NCBI GenBank assembly: GCA_018389105.1
Contig: JACATO010002187.1
Location: forward strand, 1,178,060 to 1,242,059
Length of the DNA stretch: 64,000 nt
From: Nautilus pompilius
Taxonomy: Eukaryota > Mollusca > Cephalopoda > Nautilida > Nautilidae
Reading direction: 5' to 3'
The notes beneath the pieces are model-generated. The model was not told where the DNA came from and made no database searches. It saw nothing but the letters and a program-made list of their open reading frames with translations. This document shows positions 24,024 to 36,000 of this stretch, one piece after another; the first letter of the stretch is position 1; each line of letters begins with the position of its first letter. The translations under genes were made by a program, and so were the position numbers.

Positions 24024-27000
24024 TTATTATTATTATTATTAAAATTAAACTAAAAGCCATAGTACATATTAAATTGTATTTGCTATGAACCATGGCTGTT
24101 TTCCATAGGGCTCAATCTAGTTTTTTAGATAAAACTAATGATCATCAGGCTAAATAAATAGCTTTGGCTACTGGCATTTCAGGTTGTATTGTTTACTGCT
24201 AAATTTCATTTGTCGTGTTTCTTTTTATAAGATGTCTGCAGGAATTTTTATTCTGATGTGGTGTTATTTTGTCTTTTAGGTGCAGTACATAGATCTCCAA
24301 GATCGATTTATTGGTGATGTCCGTACTTGTGAAATTTTACTCAAACTTATTGAGTATTTACATCCACAGTTTGGCTTTGCATGGGTTCTTCAGGTAATTA
24401 GAAACAAATAAACAAACAAACAAAAAAATTATAAAGTCTTTATGCAGTCGGGCAATCTTCAAAACAAAGGTAAGTTCTAACAGCAACAATTTTTATATCT
24501 CCCTAAAGGCAGACGGATCAGCTGCAGGTCAAAGTCCTTTTGATAACAAAAGGAAATAAAGTTTCCGTTTTATTAAAGTTTCAACGATGGAGATTTTTGT
24601 TGACATCATCAGCGTCCAGTCCGCAGAAAGACTTATGGTGTGCAGTCATGGTAAGCTGTGGCAGGTGGTGTTTCTAGACCTGACCCAGTCTCAAACCACA
24701 GTCTATCGGTTGCAGGATTGATGATGTAGCTTATGGCCAACACTTTCTCCTACTGTCCTGCTGGAAGGTCGCCAAAGCAAACAAGTTTATTAGCTGAGTG
24801 ACGAGAAATGCCTGAACTAATTCTCTGCTTTCTGTAAGCAACACATGACCACAAACTTTTATAATATTTTGCTTTTTTAGTTCTTTCCAGATTCTAAAAC
24901 TGGGTAAATTCCTAAGCTTAAATATTTTTTAAGAAAATCATGGACATGATGATGAAGGAAGAAAAGTTAGTAGGGTTGGATACACAGATTAAATGAAAAA
25001 AATTGCTGAAATTTTTTTAGTTATGTATGTTAAAAATTTTCAAATGTAAAATTATTATTCTTTTGCAGCTGAAAAATTGGTGCCCAAGGTCTATGTGAAT
25101 AGAGCTTACATCTCATGGCAACTGAGCCACAAAATATTTCAACTTATCTTCTGTAGTTACAGATGCAAGGAGTCTTAATACACATTATACAATGATGGCA
25201 ACAGAAAGGTTAAAATAGTCTGTTTACATTAACACACATTTGGTAAACTGCCATGCAGGATTAATGCTGAACGGTTGGGATATATGTATATATATATATA
25301 TATATATTATAATTCAACTACAGATCAAAGCTCTAAAATTTTTTTATAAAGGATTTGAAGAATACACTAACTCAGGAACTTGACTTTATTAACGAAGGAA
25401 AGAATGGGGAGAGATGTAAGCACGATCTGAGACATTTGAAGTACGCCTATGTTCCAAAAATCTACTGGAATAAAACAAGCAAGGTACGTGTAGCTTAGTT
25501 ATTACAAGAATTCCCATTCGTTTCTTACACAGAAAACGTTTTTAATAAAATATATGCATCAAATGTTAATCACGCTCTATAATAACAAAACAGTCGCTCA
25601 TTTATTGCAAGGGAGGTAACTCGCGTTAACCTAAATGGTTATTTTAGACCTTTAAAATCGATTTTTTTTAAAAAACTAAATTACATTGTTTATTAATGCA
25701 AGGCAAAAAAAAAAAACTTCAATGTTTTCAAACATGTTTGTACTGTATCCCTTAGAAATCTTTGTGAACCATTTGGCAAAGGATGTCTTTCTATGAATTC
25801 TCAAAATTCAAACTAAGATGAAATTTAAAAGATTTTAAAGAAATACACCAAAGGGAAAATAAACGTTTTATTAAACTATAACTTAATATTTCTTTAAGAA
25901 ATAGTTTTGCATAAGGACTAAATGGAAAAACAATCATGTTGCATTGTAAATTAGTTTCTTGGTCTCCTTTTTAATGGTATATTTTAGTTATCAGTAATGT
26001 AATTTCTTTTTAATAACAGAGTAGAATAACATACAACAATTGATAATTGTAGCTAAGCATGTAAAAGATTGTATTGTTTCATTGCAGGTGAGGGAGAATA
26101 AAATCTAATGTTCATAATAAATTAAAACATTAAAAAAATTTTTTTGCCAATTTTATTAAATAATTTTGAAATAAAAAAATATGATTTTAAACTTCAGATT
26201 CAGGAATCTTTATTTTGAATGGGCATAAAATTTCCCTGCCACCACCTAGTTGTTTTTATGTAGTGGGTGTCCGTGTCCGTGTGTGGTGTGTGTGTGTGTG
26301 TGTGTGTGTGTTTTTAGCTCTCTATATGCTCAGCACTTTGAATTATTTTTTAGCAAGATTTTTTTGAAAATTATTTTTAGTTGGAGTTGGACATTTGTGT
26401 TTACTACCATTTTGTATTTGGTTTCTGTTTAAAAATAACACTAATTGAAAACCTGTTCGATCGGGTAAATTAACGGTCTCAGATGTTTCTAGAACAGGCT
26501 CAACAATTAGAAATGATTTACTGACTTAGTCTGGGTATTAGGAGATGTTTTAGGGGGAAACCTGACAGCTGTTTTAAAAGTAATGAAGTGCTTTGAATGG
26601 TTATCAAATTCCCTATACAAGGCTCATAGCTATAAACTATTAAATTGGCAAAAGAGCTGGATACTTAAAAAGGGTTTTAGTAATTGGATAGTAGATGAAT
26701 GAAACAAAATGGCAGCAATAGGTTTTGATTGTTAGTGTAAAACAGTTTAAAAATGAAATTGATGGGTATTTCATTTTCCTTGGGAGCCCTGTATAATGTA
26801 ATATCACTGCAACATATGTTGATATTACAAAGATTTGATTAAAATGGAGTTGTGCCTTGGCCTCATTTAGAGTATACTTTGTATATTTTGTCTTTCTGTA
26901 GTTAAGCTATGAAAGGCACTCAAGCTAATTATCTTTACTTTTGTAATTAAAGATGTTCAGGGTGTTGTGAGAGCCCAGAATCAGGTTACAAGGGTCAACC

Positions 27001-30000
27001 ACACACTAATTATAGTACCACCAATGTGGAATAGGTCTGTCTTCTTGGGTGTTGACCAACGACACTCCTGAGTTTTGAAGTTTTCTCTCTCTCTTTTTTT
27101 CTTACATTCTAGTTGTAATATCTTTGTAATGTCTTTGTAGTATTTCCAGTGTCAATGTATGTATGGGGGTAGAGATAGGGATAGCACTGGTGCTACAGTC
27201 GAGACATCTGAAATGTAGTTTTTTTATGCTACTGCGCTAAAGCCACTGTTTATGTAAAGGTCACCACGGTAATGAGTTCTCATGAAGAAAGATAACTGTG
27301 GAGCCATTGGCACCTTTGACTGTCCTTGCATGATATCAAGTGGCATTCTGACAAGCATGGGTAATCAAGTTACACCTTTGCTATTGGACTGGTTTATTTA
27401 ATATCACATAAGCTGATTTACCTACAATTATGGCAAAGAGAAATGTGCTCTATGTAGAGGAAAAGCTTAGAATTATTGATCGTGTGAAGGCAAGAGAACA
27501 AACAACAAGCAGATATATCCTGAGAAACTGGCTTATCAGAAAGTACCATCTGCTATTTAGAAAAGTCCAAAGAAAATCTCTGAAAATTAATGTACAGCAT
27601 TGACTTTGAATGAAAAGATTTATGAAAGTCTGATGATCCAGCTATTAATTTCTTTGTCTGGACCAACACTTGCTGAAAAAACTTGGCAAAACACCCTAGG
27701 CCATGCACTGCCTACCGCAGACAGAGATGGTTGGTAAAGGGCTCAAACCTGGATTAAGACTCAGGATGTTGCTCCAGGCTCCATCAGGTTGTAGAATGCC
27801 CTAGACACACCTCTCGAGGTGCCCAAACAACCTATGGGTTATGGGACAAGTGAAGTGAAGTGATGTTGATCCCAGTCAGCATTTTAAAGTTGCATCAGAT
27901 TCTCATGAGACAGCAGTAAAGCAAAAGAAACAGATGAAATTTACTGACTTTTCCCACTATTTCTATCATTTACTTTTTACTGTTTCACTGTACAGTGTCA
28001 ATAAATGCATGTATTTATTTCTGCAGCTGTGTGTAATCATTTTCATTATAGTGAGGTTATACTGTATAGGCCACTGGTGCTTCTGGGACCCCTTGTAGCA
28101 ATTAGAACTAAATTAAACTAAAATATGCAAATTGCCTCCCCTTGGAACAGGCAATAAAAAAACCATGGTATATGCAAAAGTTTCTTTTTTGAATTTAAAA
28201 TGAGATTCTGTAATCAGGAATATTTTTTCAGGTATTAACATTCTTTAATGGCCTTTAATTTTGTATTTTAAAGAGGGTGCTAACAGCAGAATTCATTGAT
28301 GGATGCAAAATAAGTGATAAACAAGGAATTCAAGGAATGGGACTGCCTTTGTCAAAAGTATGTACCTCTTTATTAAGGATCATGTGAAACTATGGTTCAT
28401 TTGGATGCTGTTGTTAAGAAAGATAATTAGAAGCATGCAGGCAGCAACGGAGCTCAGAGTTATTTGGAAACATTTAGTGAGTAATTGTGTTGTGAGGCAG
28501 AATTATCACATCACCTGAAATAATTATGATTTGTTGCTTAAGTGTAATTATGCCATGATTAATCCACTGTTTAAGTATTCAAATTCATCATAGATTTTAA
28601 TTCAATTGGTTTATTAGGGTGGCCTGTGAGACGACTGGTCTGCTAATGCTGTTGACCAAAGTTTGAATTTTGGTTGGCACCAACTCAATCTAGTGCACCT
28701 CCCTGGTACAGTTTATTCTTGCTTTTCTTGTCCGGCCAGCCATGTGGATTTCTTCTGGGCACTCTAGTTCTCCTGCCCCCAATATCTAAAAACGAAGAAT
28801 TCTATTAGGGACTTTCATCAGGTCGTTTGGCAGCAAAATTACACCAATGACACTCGGCATCCAAATCACAATCTTATAAGGTCCAGGATGCAGCACTGAA
28901 GCCACTTACATCTCTTTGTTGTCTGTGACAACCCACAGCGTGCTGTGCAACTAGAGAAGTCCTATGGATATCAGAACAAGGCTTAGCTGGCTTTATTGTG
29001 TTAAGAATGGATTTGTACATTATGACACACAATGAACATGCTGTATCTTGTTTGCCCTTTAAATGTCTTATTTATAGCACTTCCAGTAGCTGAAAATGAG
29101 AAGTTGCAAGACTTTCTAGAAGAGTGGAATTACTGAAAGATCTTGGAACTAAGAAGAAAGAAAGAGAAAAAAACTTTTAGTTTGCCAGTACTTGCTGCGT
29201 TGTTGGGAGTTGAGATGCATGTAGTTTTACCCAGTTCCCCTCAAAATTTCTGTAACGGTACAAACCCTGTGTACACCTGCTTGTTGCCATAATCTTGTAC
29301 CTCACATTGCATAGAGATAAGAGTAGCCATACTTTGTGTAGGTTGTCTCTCTTTAGAAACTGAAGATATAAGAAAAATAAACTTGACTGACTTTTTTTTC
29401 CTTCCTGCATCTATTGTTAATCTCTCCGCCAATAAAAACAACAACAATAACAAAACTTTCTGGTTCTGGTTCCAGGTCAGTCACATGCTCATTGAGTGCT
29501 TCTCTGAGCAAATTTTCAGGTCAGGCTTTGTTCATGCTGATCCTCACCCTGGAAATGGTAAGAATAATTCTCAGCTTTAGCATAGAAACCAATTGCATTT
29601 TAAAAATTTCTGGAAGTTTCTGTGCATGTAGGAATTACCTGACTTTGAGTTTGGTCAGTATTATTCAATAAATAGTGGCAGCTGATGAAGTTTAAATAAT
29701 TACTAGTAATATATATATATATGCACTGCCTGGCCACTTTATTAGAATTTATGATCTTCAGACTTAAGTCCAACTTAAGCTGCAGATGCAAATTAGGATG
29801 ATCATATAGCATGACAGGTGACCCTGGCAGCACTGTGTGTGTCTTGGACAAGCACATCTGCAGTCAGCTTTTGAAAAGGCAAAGACATTACAGTGTTTGA
29901 AAGAGGTATGATGGTGTCTGCATGTCTAGCAGGTGCCACAAAGGCCAAGACAGTTTCCTCGGTTGGCTGCTCCAAGACATCAATTATTTTAGTTTATCAG

Positions 30001-33000
30001 CAATGTCAAAAGGCAAAGACAATGTCTGCCATGAGAGGAGGGGTGGTTGTGTCTGCAACTATGTAGTGACAGGAAAAGAGAAAGGCGCACTTGTCATCAA
30101 ACAGTAGGCCAGCTGACAGACCTTCAATGCAGGACAATTCACATCAGTCTCCAGCCAAACCTTGTGAAGAACACTGCAATGAATGAACTGTGGCAGCAGG
30201 AGACTTTTATATAAACAACTGATCACAGTGACCAACATGAAAAGACCTTGTGTGGTGTAAGGAGTGCAGACATTAAACCAAAAAGGTAATGTGGTCTGAT
30301 AAGTCAGGTTTTACTTTTTTTTTGTTAAATGGGAGAAGGCATTTGGAATAAACTTTATGAATCATTTGACCCCAAATGTCTAGGCCTCCAGTGGTGGGAA
30401 CCATGGTCTTGGGGCATTCCTCACCCTGGCTCCTTGGCTCCTTCAGTAGGCAGAATGAATGTCAAAGCTTACCTCATTATAATTTTCAATCAAGCACGTC
30501 TGATGATGCTTCATGTATATTTTGATGGGGATGGCTACTTCCAAGACGACAATTCACATCCACCATGCCAAACATCAGGTGTTCGTGGTTTGCCAAACAT
30601 GACGGAGACTTTGGGTGTTTCTCACGACTAGCACAACCTTGGATCTCAATCTAGCTGAGCATCTGTGTATATAACAACACGTTTGCTATCACAATTGTCT
30701 GTTTACTTCATTCCATACACTGCATACTGTATTAATGACTGACTGGGGAAATATTCCTCAGGACACTTTCCAGCACCTTGTGAATTCTATGCCACATTGT
30801 GTCATGGCTGTCATTTAGGCAAACATTGGCCCAGCTCTTTATTGGGCATAAGTCTTAATGAAGGGGCCTGCCAATGTAGAAGTACATTCACTGAGTTTAT
30901 TTGCCATGTGAGACTAATTTAGTAGCTAGTCAGAGTTTAATTTCACAACTACATTAATGTACAGTGATATTTCTTTTATTCACAGTTTCTGATGAACTGA
31001 GAGTACACTCATCAGTTTACTGAGGTTGAGAGGGTGATTAATGGATAAATTTGCTTAAATGCCAGACATGTTTGCAGTGTATTCAGGACTCTCAATGGTT
31101 GGCTGCTCATCACCTTTGACTGCTTTTTAAAACTTTGGCTTTTAAAACCAAAGACTATTATCTTTAATATTTCTTTGTGAATTGGATCATGTTTTAGGTT
31201 ATAATCACTTTATAAGTCAACTCCATCATTTTGATGCTAATGCAGTAATAGTTGCACATTTATCGGGGAATCAGGTTAGTGTCAGAGGAAGGTTCAGTAG
31301 AATGGCAAGCCTGTTTATTGTCGGCGATGGGGTGGTGGGTGGGTCACATGATTTTGAGAAGTAGCAGGTTTTTTGTTTTGTCTGTCTCTAGTTGGCTTAG
31401 TTCTTCATGAGCAAATTCTACCATTTAGCACCTCCATGCCTATTCCTTGCCGTTAGGCACGAATACTACATACGGCAGTGGTGCCACAGCCTCCGTGATC
31501 GAGTCAGCGGCATCTCACTGAGCGTCTGAGCATTGGTGGCAGGAGGACGGACTGATACAGGGTGGGGGGAGAGAAACTGCGCCACTGGCTGGACTTCCAC
31601 TCATGGTCAGAAAACGTGCAGAGCCATTCAATCACTGATGAATAATAAAAGAAACTCTGCCCCCCCCAAAGCTAAACATTACAATTTTTGTGCTTTTTTG
31701 TTGTTTTGAAAAATGCTGCGTTATGTTTTGTTATTTAATGATCTTCCTTTTGTTTAAAACATCAAACAACACGGTAATAAACAGAACGTCTCAGTTATCC
31801 CTGTAAGTGCTTGCTTTAACTTGGTTTCAGTGTTGGTACGAAAGGTGAACAGCAAGCCCCAGCTTGTTCTCCTGGACCATGGCCTATACGAGCATCTTTC
31901 TCCTCCTCATCGGCTTTCCCTCTGCCATCTTTTTAAAGCTATTGTCTTGCAGAATGAATCCAACATGAAAAAATATTCATTTGATCTTGGTGTTGAAGGT
32001 AAGCTCCCTTACTCTTTTTTTTATTTGTTATACCTAAGACTGATATTAGTCATTTTACTGATAGAAATTCATTGATTTTTACTTTTGTCAAATGAATGTC
32101 CATAATTTAAATATCACGAGAATACATTCTGGTTTGTGTGCACATTTATATGGTGTCTGTGCAAAAGTTGTGTGCAGGGTTTCAGTGACCGTTTTGATGC
32201 ACCGACCCAGCCATTGGGCCTACCAGGACATTCCTGGTGTTCCTGAAAGGGCGGCATCTTGTATAAAGCCATCACATGCATGTCCTGATGGATTGGTTCT
32301 GCACCCAAGCCTGCCACAGTGATCCAGATTACTGACGCCCGTGGCTCTGGACTCCAGTTCTCACTTGAACAGTGTGCCGGCAGCTGTGTGGTATGGTTCT
32401 TGATCTCAATTTGCTCATCTCTAACCAGTCGGCATGTGCGTGCCCATGCATCTAGGAAAGAATCTATAGAAAGCCGAGACACATCTTCAGACTCTGCTAA
32501 TTTTAAAACAAATGCATAATACAATTTATTTTTTTAATATTACCATTGTTGCTTAATCATTAGAAGTTTGCTAACTAATTGACAGTTCCAGCAGGGTTTC
32601 AGCCGTACTATGAATTTATTAGTAATTTGGCTAAATTACTTGAGAAATGATTGGCCAGATCATTTCTGGTTCAGCCAAAATGAGCTAACACGAGGGTGAC
32701 ACACATCACAATCTAGAGGTTGTATTTACAAAGTTACAATACAAAACACTTTTCATATAATTATAGCAGCATGCATAATTGTTTATATTGTAATTACTGT
32801 TAAAATGAAATTAAAATCATTGGAAGAAATTTTGCAGTCTGACTGGTATGATGAAAGATACTTTTTACACGAGAGGCCTAAGCACAATGAGTGTTACTAA
32901 TGAGCACTGTAGACAGGAAATGACTACTAGTAGTGCATTGTGGGTGGATTACATTAATACGATGATATTTCTTCATGTCATCTTTAAGTTGGTGTATTTC

Positions 33001-36000
33001 ACCTCATAATTCTTTAGCATTTGATGAGTTGGCTAGCATCAGCATAACTCCTGCTGAAAAAGATGTTGTTTTGGCACCATGATGTTTGTTTCTCTTTAGC
33101 AGTATTTTTCTGGAGAACACAAGAAGATTTTGAAAAATTTATATCATCAGAATTTTTCAAAGTCTACGTTCATCATCATCACTGAGTTTTGAGAGATGTA
33201 TATTCTCTCTTTTTTCAGTTTTTCTATTTTTGGTTATATCTCACATTTAAGAGTCTGCTTTCTGTGTGATGGATTTTGGATACTATTTTTGATAGATTAT
33301 AATATCTTCTGTGAGATCCTTGTCCAGCGGCCAGTGACAAGGAAGACTCTGCACCTCCCCAGCAGCTTGACCAAGATGGAACTGGAGCACATGAAGATCC
33401 AAGCACAGCAACATTTTGATGAGATCATGAAGGTTCTGAGGGATATGCCAAGCTCCATGCTGCTTGTTATCAGGTCAGCTGTGAAATAATATTTTTTTGG
33501 AAATTCATTTGTTGAAGTTTAGAGCAACAGATTTAGTTAATGCTAGAAACCACTCTGGTAGACTGGGCACCACCAGTCTAGAGACCCCCGCAGCTGCCAG
33601 AGCCGCCCTTTCAAGAATCCTGCAGAAATTGCATTGTGATGCACCGCAAGCAGAACATTCTCTCTGCAACAGTCCATAAAATTTTGAAAGTTAGAATACA
33701 CCACTGAAGCAGCTACCAGTCACATCACATCCCCAACTTGCTGGAGAATGTGTTCAAGCCATATTGGCAAATAGAATCAACCATTCCATCATCAAGGACG
33801 GTGTCCAGATTTAAGTTTAAGGATTTATCACTACACTTCAAGCTTTAAGCACTTGCTTTTCCAATACAGTTTTTCCATTTGTTCTGTCACATAATTAAAC
33901 TGTTAATAAACAGTAACCTCCTTCAAAGACTTTATAAGCACCCTGTTTTCTAATAGTCTGTATACATGAAATGTGGAATAATTTATTGGTGGACAGATTG
34001 GAGTGTGTGGTGAGTGAGTGTGCTTGCTTAGGTTTCCAGACTCTGTTTAGTCCCCACTATTCACATAACTTCACTTAGCAGACACACACGTGTTAAGGTT
34101 GCCAACAACCACCAAATAACTTGTACAGTCAAACCTCCCATTACTGAACATCTTTGGGACCGACCAAAAATGTTCACTAATTGGAGGTGTTCACTAATCA
34201 GAAATTATGTTGAAAGATGATAAAACATCAAAATATGTATGAAATTAATCACAGATTTATTGTTAAGGACATGAACTAAAATTTTTATCAGAAAAAAATA
34301 TGTACACAATCTTTATACACATGAAAAAGTGTAAAATAAAAATGTTCATTGTATATTATTCATTGTTTGTTGCATTGTGAATTGGAACTCTTGAAAAAGT
34401 CCTTCAATTTTTTCTCTTGGACATCATGGCCTTTTCAGTATTCAAAGAAGATTTGTTTTTGTTTTCCATTGTAAAATATTTATGTGATTTGAGAATTTTC
34501 CTAATTCATATAATTCTGCAACGCGCAAAGAAAGAAATTTTACAAATAGAAAGATAATTAAAATAAATTTATAATGATATAACCACACAGACACAAAAGA
34601 TTCAGCCATGCATGAAGGGACCAGGTGCTGGAGGTGAAAAATATCTTTTTGTTAAATTACAAATAGAGGGCTGTGGTTTCTTATTGTGTGATATGGCTTT
34701 AATGAGACAATTGCCTGATGACTGAGTATGGCTGATATGGCTGAGTGAACAAAATGTATGTTCACTAAATAGAATGTCATTTGTATTAAAATTTGATATT
34801 TGGGACCAAGAAAATGTTCACTGTTCACAGTAGAGAGTGGTTCACTAATCAGAAAAAAGCCTAAAATTTGCAATGTTAAAAGATAGGCGAAATTTGGGAC
34901 CAGGAAAAAACGTTCACTAACTGGAGGTGTTCACTATTCGGAGGTGTTCACTAACGGAGGTTTGACTGTATACAGTTCTCTTATAAGTTTTACATCTTTA
35001 AAAAAAAGGTGGGTGCTTTTCTTGGATGAGGAGTAAAATCACAAAAAGCTATGTTCATAAATAGACCTTATAAACACACATACTACCTACAATAACGTTT
35101 CTACGGTTGATAAATGTGGTGACACCTGACTAAAGCAATAAGCTGAAATGTGACTGTGTTTAATTATTACCTGTAAAATAATTGTTTACATTGTAGGCAA
35201 AACTGAGGATTGATGTGTATTAGAACATGGATCAGTAATTTTCTCTTTCTCTCTCTCTCATATATATATATATAATATAAACTCTACTTTTCTATACACT
35301 CTTCTCCCTCTACCCCACATCTCAACTGCTATTTTAATAAAATTTCAAAAATTATTTTGTATATTAAAAAGTATTTTGGAGCTTCTCGAAATATGTGGCA
35401 TCATACTATTATAAATTTCATGTTAATTTTTTCTTGTTTTGATCGAAAGTCCAGGAATTCTAATGTTTTTTTTTTTTTTAAAAGTTTTCAGTTCATGAGA
35501 ATATTATTACCACTTTCAGAAATTTAAACACTATTCGTGCTGTTACTCGAGAACACGGACATCTAGTAGACAGGTATTCCATTATGACCAGAAGGTAAGC
35601 TAAAACACAGCTACTTCTTAATTTGATTTGCTTTTGTTATTGTTGTATTTTGTCTGTAGCTGTTTTATTGTTTTCTTTATTCTAAATTCTTAGAATTCTA
35701 AAATGTTGGGGTTTCTTGTTCACAAATTACTTTTCCATTTCTAGCAGTAACTGGACACTTTTAAACTACAGAAATGGTCCAGGCCGTGTTGAAATAGCTG
35801 CTTATGTAACAAATGATGTATTTTATTGTTTGTTTGTTTGTTTTTTTATTGATTTTGTATGCAGAATCAGAATCTGATTGTATTTTAGCGCTGAAGTGTT
35901 ATGATGCTAGATGGTGGGTGGCCTGTGGTGCAGTATGATTCAAAATCTGCAAGATCCTCCTGGCTCTAACACTTGTAGCATCACATTTCTTTGACTTTGT

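Noticed and set aside
33497..33790. Tc1-like transposase fragment just after kinase exon 9
   Set aside because: A short run resembles the HTH region only loosely; no second block or inverted repeats were found.
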